A stretch of DNA of 64,000 nucleotides from Streptomyces sp. NBC_01264 (GCF_026340675.1 NZ_JAPEOX010000001.1:2108001-2172000), one strand, 5' to 3'. Counted from the stretch's first letter, positions 33,685-42,434 are shown. Notes: a model not told the origin generated them from the letters alone. A program made the numbers and translations.

Positions 33685-33692
33685 GACCCCGC

Positions 33693-33741
33693 CGCTCCCC
33701 CTTCGCCCGGTGGCCAGGTGCCACTTGGCGAAGGGGGAGCG
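33693..33741. terminator. bidirectional terminator, methyltransferase/acyl-CoA dehydrogenase
   Basis: 15-base-pair perfect stem (33693-33707 with 33727-33741; arms CGCTCCCCCTTCGCC and its complement). The 19-base loop itself contains a GTGG/CCAC inner stem. It lies between convergent genes. Confidence 0.85.
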
Positions 33742-33809
33742 CGCCGTCACCCCCTCAACCGGAGGGTGCTAGGGCCGCGCTCTGCGCGGCGCTCGGGTCC
33801 GGCCGACGG

Positions 33810-34979
33810 TCAGCGGGATTCCGGGCCCGCCAGGTGGCGGGCGATCACCATGCGCTGGATCTGGTTCGTGCCCTCCACGATCTGGAGGACCTTCGCTTCG
33901 CGCATCAGCCGCTCGACCGGGAAGTCCGCCGTGTAGCCGTAGCCGCCCAGCACCTGGACCGCGTCCGTCGTGACGGACATCGCCGCGTCCGTGCAGAAGA
34001 GCTTGGCCATCGCAGCCTGGCGGGAGAAGGGCTTGCCCGCGTCCCGCAGCCGCGCCGCCGCCAGGTACAGCGCGCGGCCCGCCTCGATCTTCGTCGCCAT
34101 GTCGGCCAGCATGAACCGCAGGCCCTGGAAGTCCGCGATGGGGTGCCCGAACTGCTTGCGGTCCAGGGCGTAGGCCAGGGCCTCGTCGAGCGCGGCCTGG
34201 GCCACGCCGATCGCACAGGCGGCGATGCCGAGGCGGCCCGCGTCCAGGGCTGCCAGGGCGATGGTGAAGCCCTGACCCTCCTCGCCGATGCGGCGCGTGT
34301 CCGGGACCCGTACGCCGTCGAAGTGCAGCTGGGCGGTGGGCGAGCCCTTCATGCCCATCTTCTTCTCGGGAACCGCCGCCGTGAGGCCCTCCGCGTCGCC
34401 CGGGACCAGGAAGGCCGTGATGCCCTTCGGTCCGTCCACGCCGGTGCGGGCCAGCACGGTGTAGAAGTCGGCGACCCCGCCGTGGGTGATCCAGGCCTTG
34501 GTGCCGGTGATCACCCAGTCGTCGCCGTCCCGGACCGCCTTGGTGGTCAGGGAGGCCGCGTCCGAGCCCGAGGACGGCTCGGAGAGGCAGTACGCGCCGA
34601 GCAGTCCGCCGCCGAGCATGGCGGGCAGGTGGGCGCCCCGCTGCTCCTTGGTTCCGTAGCCGGCCAGGCCGTGACAGGCCAGCGAGTGCACGCTGACGCC
34701 GAGCCCGACGGTCAGGCGGGCCGCGGCCAGCTCCTCCAGCACCTGGAGGTAGACCTCGTACGGCTGGTCGCCGCCGCCGAACTCGCCGGCGTACGGGAGC
34801 CCGAGCAGTCCGGCCTCGGAGAGCAGCGCGAAGACCTCACGGGGGAAGCGGCCGGCGTCCTCCTCCTCGGCGGCCCGGGGGCGGATCTCCCGCTGCGCGA
34901 TCTCGCGCACGAGCACGAGCAGGTCTCGGGACTCCTCGGTGGGCAGCGATCGGTCCACCTGCGGCGCGCGGTCGGTCAT
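33810..34979 (-). CDS. acyl-CoA dehydrogenase
   Basis: 389-aa FAD-dependent acyl-CoA dehydrogenase of the short/medium-chain type. Segments visible are GLPYAGEFGGGDQPYEVYLQVLEEL, YCLSEPSSGSDAASLTTKA (FAD/substrate loop), WVITGTKAWITHGGVADFY, DRKQFGHPIADFQGLRFMLADM and the C-terminal VLQIVEGTNQIQRMVIARHL containing the catalytic-Glu region. ATG 34979 is chosen because GAGGAGAG lies upstream. It is next to, and in the same direction as, a TetR gene 143 bases upstream, a common arrangement for a FadR-like local regulator. Confidence 0.95.
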   Translation of the reverse strand: MTDRAPQVDRSLPTEESRDLLVLVREIAQREIRPRAAEEEDAGRFPREVFALLSEAGLLGLPYAGEFGGGDQPYEVYLQVLEELAAARLTVGLGVSVHSLACHGLAGYGTKEQRGAHLPAMLGGGLLGAYCLSEPSSGSDAASLTTKAVRDGDDWVITGTKAWITHGGVADFYTVLARTGVDGPKGITAFLVPGDAEGLTAAVPEKKMGMKGSPTAQLHFDGVRVPDTRRIGEEGQGFTIALAALDAGRLGIAACAIGVAQAALDEALAYALDRKQFGHPIADFQGLRFMLADMATKIEAGRALYLAAARLRDAGKPFSRQAAMAKLFCTDAAMSVTTDAVQVLGGYGYTADFPVERLMREAKVLQIVEGTNQIQRMVIARHLAGPESR

Positions 34980-35122
34980 GGCGACGCTCTCCTCACGTTC
35001 AAGCACGGGGCGGCGCGTGAGGGTGGTACGCGTCGCCGGGTCTCGGGGCTCACAACCGATGGTGCCCTCCCGGATCGCGGGAAGGTCCTGTTCAAGGGGC
35101 TGCGGCGGTTGAGTATGCCCGA

Positions 35123-35935
35123 TCAGGGGCTTCCCGTCACGGGTGCAAGATCGTCCTCGGGGACGGGCGGGGCCGGGCATTCCGGGACGAACTCCTCGAT
35201 CACCGTCAGCGTCGCGCGCAGCGTGCGCACCAGCAGTGCTCCGACCGCGGCCCGGTCGGGGTACCCCGGATCGCCGGGAGCCCCGGGCCCGCGGCCCTCC
35301 CGGGCCTGCGCCGGGACCTCGGCAGGGACCTGGGCAGGGGCTTGGGCGGGAGCCTGCGCCGGGACCTCGGCAGGGGCCTGGCCCGGACCCTGGGCGGGTA
35401 CCGGCGCCGCGGTGTCCCCCGGGCCGATCCAGTCGAGGGTGCTGCCCTCGACGCCCGCCAGCCAGCCGACCAGCGCCAGCCGGGCGACCGGCGGGATCTC
35501 GCGGCGACCGTACGCGCCTTCCGCGATGGTCGCGATGAGTTCCTCGCGGACGGCGTCGCGGATGGCGAGGACCTCGGAGTCCGAGCCGACGCCGCCGGTG
35601 ACGATGGTGCGGTAGGCGGCCTGGTGGTGCTCGGCGTAGTACAGGTAGCCGTCGATGGTGGTGCGCACCCGCTGCGCGTTGGGCAGTTCGCTCTCGCCGG
35701 CGGCGCGGGCCACGAGCTCGGCCACCGAGTCCTCGACGATGGCCAGGTAGTAGCCGCGTTTGTTCTTGAAGTAGTAGTAGATGAGCCCCTTGGCCACGCC
35801 CGCGTGCTTGGCGATGTCATCCATGGAGAGCGCGTCGTACGAGGTGTCGGCGAACAACTTCCGCCCGATCGATATGAGTTCGGCGCGCCGAACCTGCGAA
35901 CGTCCGGTCGTTCCGCGCTGTTGACTATTATTCAA
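35123..35935 (-). CDS. TetR-family regulator with Pro/Ala/Gln-rich insertion
   Basis: About 270 aa. N-terminal TetR helix-turn-helix (RRAELISIGRKLFADTSYDALSMDDIAKHAGVAKGLIYYYFKNKRGYYLAI), then an all-helical ligand domain. Between the last conserved helices a disordered insertion of about 45 residues repeats PAQ/PAEVPAQ units (roughly residues 183-232). TTG 35935 (MNNSQQRGTT) is the preferred start, near an AGGGCTGAAT ribosome-like site; further upstream the frame overlaps the promoter of the divergent operon. The likely target is the adjacent acyl-CoA dehydrogenase or the divergent DUF6230 operon. Confidence 0.85.
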   Translation of the reverse strand: MNNSQQRGTTGRSQVRRAELISIGRKLFADTSYDALSMDDIAKHAGVAKGLIYYYFKNKRGYYLAIVEDSVAELVARAAGESELPNAQRVRTTIDGYLYYAEHHQAAYRTIVTGGVGSDSEVLAIRDAVREELIATIAEGAYGRREIPPVARLALVGWLAGVEGSTLDWIGPGDTAAPVPAQGPGQAPAEVPAQAPAQAPAQVPAEVPAQAREGRGPGAPGDPGYPDRAAVGALLVRTLRATLTVIEEFVPECPAPPVPEDDLAPVTGSP

Positions 35936-36045
35936 ATTCAGCCCTAGCCTCGAACTGCCACAGGAAGCCCGCAGTATGGCAGACCCCTGGGCACCCCCCT
36001 TTGCACTCCCCCTGCGCACCGGACGACGTACGGGAGGACCACATC

Positions 36046-36663
36046 ATGGGCACCAGCGGAACGAGAAGCACCACCGAAGGCCGGGTCAACTGGAAGAAGA
36101 CCGCCGCCGTCGCGATGCCCGCGGTCGTCGCGGTCGGGGCGATGGCGATGGTCATGGCGCAGGGCGCGCTCGCCGCCTCCTTCGCCGTCTCGGGGACCAG
36201 TTTCCAGGTCTCCTCGTCCAAGCTGAGCAGCAAGGGCCTGTCCTCCTACGTGCAGACGGACCGCTCCGTCGACGGCAAGGGGCATCCCGTCGCGCTGCTC
36301 GGCATCGGCGAGGCCACCCTCACGGACATCTGCCAGGCCGCCGAGGTGGACACCCCGGTGGGCAAGGTGGTCTTCAAGCTGACCGCCGGCGGCCCCGCCG
36401 GCAACGTCACCGCGAGCAATCTCGTCATCGACGGCGAGGACCTGGCCGGCGACGCCGTCTTCGGGACGGCCCAGATCGGCCGCGACGCCTCCACCCTCGA
36501 CCAGGTCGGCGGGATCAAGGGCGAGGCCGGCAAGTTCGGCCTCCAGGCCGGGGACATCGAGGTCGTGGACGTGAAGTCGCACGCCTGGTCGGCGACCGGC
36601 GGCAACTTCCACCTCAAGGGCCTGAAGCTGAACGTCAGCCTGGACGGCAAGAAGTGCTTCTAG
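36046..36663 (+). CDS. DUF6230 family secreted/membrane-anchored protein
   Basis: 205 aa. After a short N-terminus comes a signal-like helix (WKKTAAVAMPAVVAVGAMAMVMAQGALAASFAV), then a beta-rich extracellular region with two Cys (TDICQAAEVDTPVG and the C-terminal KKCF). It matches the actinobacterial DUF6230 family, usually found next to DUF6114 proteins, as here. Function is unknown. ATG 36046 is preceded by GGGAGG. Its stop overlaps the DUF6114 start by ten bases, indicating coupling. Confidence 0.85.
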   Translation: MGTSGTRSTTEGRVNWKKTAAVAMPAVVAVGAMAMVMAQGALAASFAVSGTSFQVSSSKLSSKGLSSYVQTDRSVDGKGHPVALLGIGEATLTDICQAAEVDTPVGKVVFKLTAGGPAGNVTASNLVIDGEDLAGDAVFGTAQIGRDASTLDQVGGIKGEAGKFGLQAGDIEVVDVKSHAWSATGGNFHLKGLKLNVSLDGKKCF

Positions 36664-37616
36664 GCCTGCACGGGTCCGCCGGGCCGGGCAGCGGGTGGCT
36701 GGAGCGTCGGCTCCCGCTGCCCGGCCCCCGGCGGCGGCTGCGCACCTGGCGCCGCACCCGCCCCTTCTGGGGCGGTCTGCTGGTGATCCTGGGCGGGACC
36801 GAGCTGCTGCTGGTCCCGCTCTCCCCGCTCACCGTGCTGGTCAGCCTGGGCCTCGGCGGGATCGCGGCCATCGGGATCGGGCTCGCGCTGATCGCCGCCG
36901 GCCTGTTCCTGTGGCTGCTGCCGCAGACCCGGGCCTACGTCTCGATCCACGCGCTGCTGCTCTCGGTGCTGTCCTTCGTGGCGACCAACCTCGGGGGCTT
37001 CCTCGTCGGGATGCTGCTCGGCATCGCGGGCAGCGCGCTGGCCTTCGGCTGGACCCCGGCGCCCGATCCACAGGAGGGCCAGGAGGGCCCGTACGTCCCG
37101 AGCCTGGACGGCAGCGGGCCGCGCACGCTGGCCGCCGCGCTGCCGGTGGTGCTGCTCGCCTCGCTGGTGGCGGGCGGCGGGCAGGCGAGGGCCGCCGCGG
37201 CCGGTCCGCCGATGGCCGCGCGCACTCCCCCGACGGTGACCACCTCGCTCTTCGCCCCGCAGGGGTTCACCTTCGCGGGGGTCACCCACGTACCCACGGT
37301 GGACGGCCCGCTGAAGGTGCTGGTGCTGCGGATGCGGGCCGCCACCCTCACCGACTACGAGCTGCACAGCCGCGACGGCCGCGAGGAGTACGGGCTCGCC
37401 GCGAAGAGGCTCGATCTGAGCGGCGAGGTGACCTTGTACCTGACCCGGTTCAGCGGGTGCATCGAGGGGCTGCTGTGCGTGACCTTCAGCCCGGACGGGC
37501 TGCCCGCTCCCCCGGCCATCCCGCCGTTCGTCTTCATGACCCGGGTGAGCGCGGAGCAGGCGCTCGTCACCTCCGACGTGATCAGGACGGACAACCTGCG
37601 GCTGGTGGCCTCGTGA
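36654..37616 (+). CDS. DUF6114 domain membrane protein
   Basis: 320 aa. Four or so hydrophobic helices lie in the first 140 residues (FWGGLLVILGGTELLLVPLSPL, TVLVSLGLGGIAAIGIGLALIAAGLFLWLLP, IHALLLSVLSFVATNLGGFLVGMLLGIAGSALAFGW). Another hydrophobic stretch follows, then a beta-rich C-terminal extracytoplasmic domain with a Cys pair (SGCIEGLLCVTFS). The N-terminal part matches DUF6114. GTG 36654 lies within the end of the DUF6230 gene; a start further in is possible. Its TGA overlaps the next gene's GTG. Confidence 0.8.
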   Translation: MLLGLHGSAGPGSGWLERRLPLPGPRRRLRTWRRTRPFWGGLLVILGGTELLLVPLSPLTVLVSLGLGGIAAIGIGLALIAAGLFLWLLPQTRAYVSIHALLLSVLSFVATNLGGFLVGMLLGIAGSALAFGWTPAPDPQEGQEGPYVPSLDGSGPRTLAAALPVVLLASLVAGGGQARAAAAGPPMAARTPPTVTTSLFAPQGFTFAGVTHVPTVDGPLKVLVLRMRAATLTDYELHSRDGREEYGLAAKRLDLSGEVTLYLTRFSGCIEGLLCVTFSPDGLPAPPAIPPFVFMTRVSAEQALVTSDVIRTDNLRLVAS

Positions 37617-38599
37617 TCCCCGTCCAGGCCGCGCCGCTGTGGGCGTACGGCATCGGCGCCACCTTCGCGGTGGCCGCCGGGCGCCAGCTCCAGTGGTGGG
37701 AGCGGTCGGTCCGGGGCGAGGGGGTCCGTACGAGGAGCCGCGCGGCCAATCCGTACCTGGCGCTCACCCTGCTCTACGCGGCCCTGCTGCCCGCCCCCAC
37801 CGGGGCGTACCTGCTCTGGCAGAACCCGGCCTGGTCGACGATGCACGTGGCCCGCGACCACGACGGGGTGTGGGCCGGCTTCGCCCTCTTCTACGGGGCC
37901 TCGGTGGTGGTCGGCGCGCTGCTCGGGTTCCTGGCGGCTCGGCTGTTCGTACTGGTCGGAGCCGGGTACTGGGGGTACCTCCAGGCGGTGGCCGGGTACT
38001 TCCTGCTGTTCTTCACCCTGATCCACGGGTGGGACGGCACGGGGTACGAGCGGCTGCTGAGCGCCGATCCGCGGGCCTTCGCCGACTGGTCCGCGGAGGG
38101 CGTCGTGAACGGCGCACTGGCCTTCGCGACCTCGGGCACCTTCCTGGCCGTGCTGATCTTCGGGACGGCCGTCATCGGCACGATGCTGCTGGCCGAGATC
38201 GGCTGGCTGGTGGAGGGCTGGCGGCTGCCGGGCGCCGCGGCGGACCTGAAGGTGCCGCGGGTGGTCGCGGTGGCGATCGCCGGGGCGGGGGTCTACGGGC
38301 TGCCGTTCGCGGGGGCAGTGGGCGTGAGCATCCTCGTCCGGCTGCTGGGGTGGTGGGCCGGGATCGGGGTGTTCGCCCTGCTGGCCGGGGTGGTGCTGCT
38401 GCCGGCGCGCTCGCCCGTGCGGGCGCTGTACGGGCTGGTGGGCGTTCCGGACCGGCACTGGCGGGTGGAGCCGGAGGCGGATGCGGAGGCCCGGGGCGGG
38501 ACGGAGACCGGGGCCGGGGCGGAGGCGGAGACCGGGGCCGGGGCCGAGGCGGAGACCGGGGCCGGCGCGGAGGTTAGAAGAACCAGCCGACCTGGGTGA
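37613..38599 (+). CDS. polytopic membrane protein, third gene of the DUF6230 operon
   Basis: 328 aa with about eight hydrophobic helices (for example PYLALTLLYAALLPAPTGAYLLW, FALFYGASVVVGALLGFLAARLFVLV, YFLLFFTLIHGWDG, VVAVAIAGAGVYGLPFAGAVGV). The C-terminal tail holds copies of ETGAGAEA encoded by a 24-base repeat at about 38505-38573. No family name can be given. GTG 37613 overlaps the DUF6114 stop, so three genes are coupled. Its last 26 bases overlap the end of the convergent SCO1431-like gene. Confidence 0.75.
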   Translation: MIPVQAAPLWAYGIGATFAVAAGRQLQWWERSVRGEGVRTRSRAANPYLALTLLYAALLPAPTGAYLLWQNPAWSTMHVARDHDGVWAGFALFYGASVVVGALLGFLAARLFVLVGAGYWGYLQAVAGYFLLFFTLIHGWDGTGYERLLSADPRAFADWSAEGVVNGALAFATSGTFLAVLIFGTAVIGTMLLAEIGWLVEGWRLPGAAADLKVPRVVAVAIAGAGVYGLPFAGAVGVSILVRLLGWWAGIGVFALLAGVVLLPARSPVRALYGLVGVPDRHWRVEPEADAEARGGTETGAGAEAETGAGAEAETGAGAEVRRTSRPG

Positions 38600-38732
38600 C
38601 GAACATGGCCACCACCACGACCAGGGTCCAGCCGAGCACGTGCTCCAGCCAGGAGGAGGAGTCGTCGTCGGGCCCGCCGGTGCGGACCAGGTTGCGGGCG
38701 CGGGTGGTCAGGGCGGCGCTGTGTGCGGTCAT
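38574..38732 (-). CDS. small SCO1431-family membrane protein
   Basis: 52-aa protein with one C-terminal transmembrane helix (WLEHVLGWTLVVVVAMFVTQVGWFF) and a short cytoplasmic N-terminus (MTAHSAALTTRAR). From memory it matches the family named after S. coelicolor SCO1431. ATG 38732. Its 3' end overlaps the convergent membrane protein gene by 26 bases. Function is unknown. Confidence 0.7.
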   Translation of the reverse strand: MTAHSAALTTRARNLVRTGGPDDDSSSWLEHVLGWTLVVVVAMFVTQVGWFF

Positions 38733-38850
38733 GCCTCCAATGTGACAGCGGGGGCGGCCCTCGCGGTAGAGACGATGGTCACGGGTGGCATGTCTCACGC
38801 CCCCGGCCGCGTGGTGCGGACGGGGGCGTGAGGGGTGCCTGCGTGCCGGA

Positions 38851-39276
38851 TCAGGTGGTGCGGTCGCGGCCCGCCATGCCCGCCATGGCCAGGGCCAGGC
38901 ACAGGGCGATACCGCCGGCGAGGACGTTGCTCCACACCGTGCGGGTGGTGCTGACGTCGCCGGAGATGACGAAGGGCGCGACGATCGTCCAGGCGGCGAG
39001 ACCGACCGCCGTCCAGGCCATGGCGTGGGTGCGTTCGTAAGCGGTGCCGAGTCCGCTCATGCACAGGCAGTACGCCAGGCCCGCGATCAGGTTGTTGATC
39101 GCCAGCGAGCTGAGCCCGCTGAATCCGGCGATCCACGGCGAGGCGGCGATGTAGAGGCCCGTCATCAGGGCCAGCGCCTCGACGACCTGGGCACTCGGAG
39201 TGCTGGTGACCCGCTCGAACCGCGAGCGCATCTCAGCGAGGTCGGGGTGGTGTTCGATTCTCGGTTGGGTGGTCAT
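38851..39276 (-). CDS. SPW-repeat membrane protein
   Basis: 141 aa. An N-terminal soluble segment is followed by four hydrophobic helices. ALMTGLYIAASPWIAGFSG contains the Ser-Pro-Trp motif of the SPW repeat, and the second half-repeat (AWTIVAPFVISG) is degenerate. Function is unknown. ATG 39276 has GAGGAGG upstream. The upstream DNA (39295-39345) is distinctly AT-richer, including TTTATATT, and probably carries the promoter. Confidence 0.82.
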   Translation of the reverse strand: MTTQPRIEHHPDLAEMRSRFERVTSTPSAQVVEALALMTGLYIAASPWIAGFSGLSSLAINNLIAGLAYCLCMSGLGTAYERTHAMAWTAVGLAAWTIVAPFVISGDVSTTRTVWSNVLAGGIALCLALAMAGMAGRDRTT

Positions 39277-39361
39277 GGCGGGCTGCCTCCTCTTGAGAAG
39301 CTCCTATTGCCCTTTTGCCCTTTATATTCCACTTACATGCCCATCGGGGCAACGCGAGATC

Positions 39362-40768
39362 TCAGAGCACGCCGACCGCCCGCAGCGCGAGGACCTGGGC
39401 CGGGTTCGGCCGGATCGGACCGTAGAGGTAGCAGACCCCTCCGGTGCCGGAGACGACCTTGCCGGCCGCGTTGTGGCGCTTGGTCCGCAGCCAGTTGTTT
39501 TCAAATTGCCGGCGCCGGTAGACGCGGCGCACGGCGGTGTTGTCGGCCGAGTTCGGGTCGTTGGCGATCACGTCGCCCGAGGCGGTGAAGCCGATGACGG
39601 TCATCAGGTGGCCGGCCGTGCCGTAGCCCGCGCCGGTGAGCTCCTCGGCCGTGAAGGACTGGGACGTGATGACCGGGATGCCGGCGCGGACCAGGGTCTC
39701 CAGGTCGGCCAGCGAGCCGAGGCGGGTGACGACCCCCGCGAGCTGCCGGTAGGTGGCGGCGTAGGCGGCGTTGAAGGGCCAGTTCCCGCAGCCCTTGTAC
39801 GCGGCGTCGTAGGTGGAGCGGGCGGCGTGGCAGACCTGCGGGTCCGCGTAGTCCTTCTTGACCCAGGCCACGGAGGTGGCACTGGCCCTGCGGCCCCAGA
39901 ACTCGATGATCATCTGCGAGGAGGTGGGGCTGCACCAGGCCTCGCCGCCGTTGTCGTACTCGGGGTACTGGCCCGCGTGCGTCTCCTGCGAGTACCGCGG
40001 CACCTTCAGCTCGTGGGCCCCGCCGGAGGCGGTGGTGGCCGGGACCGAGAACCGGTCCGGGACGTCCGAGACCATGGCGCCGGCCAGCCACACCGTGGGG
40101 CCGCGGCTCGCGCCGGGCTTGCGGTACAGGGTCAGGCGCAGCCGCCAGTCCTTGATCCGCAGCCCGCCGGCGGGGGCGTCCACGGCGAGGGTGTCGGTCC
40201 AGACGGTGGACTTGCCGTCGGTCTGGCCGTCCACGGAGGTGCGCCGGATGTCCCCGTCGCCGGAGGCCCAGCGGCCCATCACGTACCAGGGGGTGGCGGT
40301 GCCGTCGGTGTAGGTGCCGCGCAGTTCGGCCTGGATCCAGGTGCCGGCCGGGGTGCGGGCGTTCCAGGAGGCGATGGCCTCGGTGGCGGGCACGGTCGGG
40401 GTGTGGACCGGGGAGGTCCAGGTGGCGTACTCCCAGGTGCTCTTCTTCGCGGTGTGCGGGTCCTTGTACTCGGTGCGGCCCGTCGGGGTCTTGATCTCCA
40501 GGCCGGGGCGGGCGCCGCCGATGGCGGTGGTGCCCTGGTGGAGGCCGGCGGTCCAGTGGGCGTACGAGTACCAGAAGCGGTTGTCCACCGTCTTGCGGGT
40601 GGCTCCGGTGCGGGTGGGGTCCGGGACCTCGGCCGGGTCCCCCGGCGGGGCCTGGGCGGGCTCCGGGCCGGCTCCTGCGGCTGTGGCCCGGGCGCCCGGG
40701 ACGGTGGCCGCGGTGGCGGCCGCGAGGACCACGGCCAGCAGGGCTCGGCGGGGTGTGGGTGCGGTCAT
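39362..40768 (-). CDS. secreted C39-like family peptidase
   Basis: 468 aa. A signal peptide (TPRRALLAVVLAAATAATVPGARATA) and a Pro-rich spacer are followed by a beta-sandwich region (about 60-270) and a C-terminal papain-like C39 domain. Catalytic Cys is in GGEAWCSPTSSQMI, His in YGTAGHLMTVIGF and Asp/Asn in VIANDPNSAD. The product is expected to be a secreted cysteine peptidase of unknown substrate. ATG 40768, with GGGGGCCACG before it, is preferred over longer starts because it places the signal peptide at the N-terminus. Confidence 0.88.
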   Translation of the reverse strand: MTAPTPRRALLAVVLAAATAATVPGARATAAGAGPEPAQAPPGDPAEVPDPTRTGATRKTVDNRFWYSYAHWTAGLHQGTTAIGGARPGLEIKTPTGRTEYKDPHTAKKSTWEYATWTSPVHTPTVPATEAIASWNARTPAGTWIQAELRGTYTDGTATPWYVMGRWASGDGDIRRTSVDGQTDGKSTVWTDTLAVDAPAGGLRIKDWRLRLTLYRKPGASRGPTVWLAGAMVSDVPDRFSVPATTASGGAHELKVPRYSQETHAGQYPEYDNGGEAWCSPTSSQMIIEFWGRRASATSVAWVKKDYADPQVCHAARSTYDAAYKGCGNWPFNAAYAATYRQLAGVVTRLGSLADLETLVRAGIPVITSQSFTAEELTGAGYGTAGHLMTVIGFTASGDVIANDPNSADNTAVRRVYRRRQFENNWLRTKRHNAAGKVVSGTGGVCYLYGPIRPNPAQVLALRAVGVL

Positions 40769-40869
40769 CAGCGTGGCCCCCAGGGGTCGGTGCGGCGGGT
40801 CGGCTCCCGCCCACCCTTCCAGTTCCCGCCTGCGGGGCCGTGAAGCCGGGGCGTCGTGTCGGGGTGACG

Positions 40870-41070
40870 GTCCCCTACCCGCCCTTCCCCCATCCCCCAG
40901 ACTCCGTCCGGGGGGACCCCCAGCCGGGCTCCGCCCGGACCCCGTTGCTGCGTGCGGCGCCGTTCCCGGGGGCCAGCCCCCGGACCCCCGCTCCTCAAAC
41001 GCCGGAGGGGCTGGATTTGCGCCTGAGCCCCGGGGAACGGGCAAAGGGTGGGTAGGGGGCTCCGCCCCAC
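40870..41070 (+). repeat. spacer module, core CTCAAACGCCGG, with inverted end
   Basis: Third location of the module also found at 10572 and 24381. From 40962 it is nearly identical to 24450 onwards. The tail (41032-41070) contains an inverted version of its beginning (CGGGGAACGGGCAAAGGGTGGGTAGGGG against CCCCTACCCGCCCTTCCACCG in the other copies), so the whole can fold into a large structure. It lies between the divergent peptidase and serine hydrolase genes. Confidence 0.6.
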
Positions 41071-41151
41071 GCAGCGGGATGGCCGGGGGCGGGGTCCGTT
41101 CCTAGGATGGAGGGAGAGGCCGAGGGGTGCCGGGTTCAGGGGTGATGCGTC

Positions 41152-42401
41152 ATGCGCAGCTTCCGGGCCGTCCCCGTGATGGCCGCCGCCTCCCTGCTGC
41201 TGACCGCGCTGTGCGCGGGAACCGCACCCGGGCGGGTGGTGGGCGACGTCGACGCGGCCACCGCCGAACGGCTCGACGAGCCATCACCACGGCCATGCGG
41301 AAGGCGGACATCCCGGGGGTGGGCGTCGGCCTGTGGTTCGAAGGCGGAGGTTCCTACGAGCGGGCCTTCGGCACCGCCGACACCGGCACGGGCACGCCGA
41401 TGAAGACCGGCCTCCACACCCGCATCGGCAGCGTCACCAAGACCTTCACGATCACGGCCGTCCTGCACCTGGTCGACCAGGGCGAGCTCAGCCTCGACGC
41501 CCCCGTCCTGCGGTACCTGCGGGGGCCCCTCGCCGCGCAGTTGGGGAAGGTTGCCGGCGCGGACAAGGTCACCGTCCGCCAGCTCGCGGAGATGCGCAGC
41601 GGGCTCTTCGACTACACCTCGGACACCGCCTGGCTGGCCGAACTCCAAGCCGATCCGACCCGCGGCTGGACCCCGCCGGAGGTCCTGGGCGTCGCGTTCG
41701 CGCACCCCATGGACTTCGCACCGGGCGCCAAGTGGGAGTACAGCAACACCAACACCGTGCTGCTCGGCGTGCTCGTGGAGCAGCTCAGCGGCCGGAGCCT
41801 CGCCGACTACCTGCGCGACCACGTGCTCGAACCGGTCGGGCTGGCGGACACCGCGCTTCCGAAGGGCGCCGAGATCCCGAGCCCGTACGCCCACGGCTAC
41901 ACGACGTTCTCGCCCGGCGGGAAACTCGTCGACGCCTCCTCGTGGAAACCCTCGTGGGGCTGGGCCGCCGGGGCCATGACCTCCACCCTGGACGATCTGC
42001 ACACCTGGGTGCCCGCGCTGACCAGTGGGAGGACGGCGGGCGGGGATCCGCTCCTGCGGCCGGACACCCAGGCCGAGCGCATGCGGGTCCTTCCCACCGG
42101 GTACCCCGGCGTGGGCTACGGCCTCGGGATCGCCGAGGTGAACGGCTGGGTCGGGCACAACGGCGAGCTCCCGGGCTACGAGACGATCGCCGCCGGGCTC
42201 CCGAAGGACGGTGCGGTCCTCGTCGTCATCGTCAACTCGGACCAGGACGACGCGGTCAAGGATGCGGGGAGCCTCAGCTCCCTCATCGGCAGGACCGTCA
42301 CCGAGATCGCCACTCCGGACCACGTGTGGTCGCTCCCGGCCGCCGCGCAGCCCGACGCGACGCCCGATGCCACGCCCGGTGCCCCCGCCTCCGGCGGCTG
42401 A
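41152..42401 (+). pseudogene. secreted serine hydrolase (class C beta-lactamase/DD-peptidase fold) with a 1-base frameshift
   Basis: ATG 41152 opens a signal peptide (MRSFRAVPVMAAASLLLTALCAG) and runs to ERLDE. The mature enzyme (AITTAMRKADIPGVGVGLWF onward) continues in another frame. Restoring one G after GACGAG at about 41276-41281 joins them into a normal protein of about 416 residues. The catalytic motifs are intact in the second frame: SVTK (Ser-x-x-Lys), YSN and the HNG box (GHNGELPGY). This is either a frameshifted pseudogene or a sequencing error. An internal start in the second frame would give a product without a signal peptide. Confidence 0.8.
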
Positions 42402-42434
42402 GGGTGGGGCGGCCCGAGGCCATACGCTGGGTCC

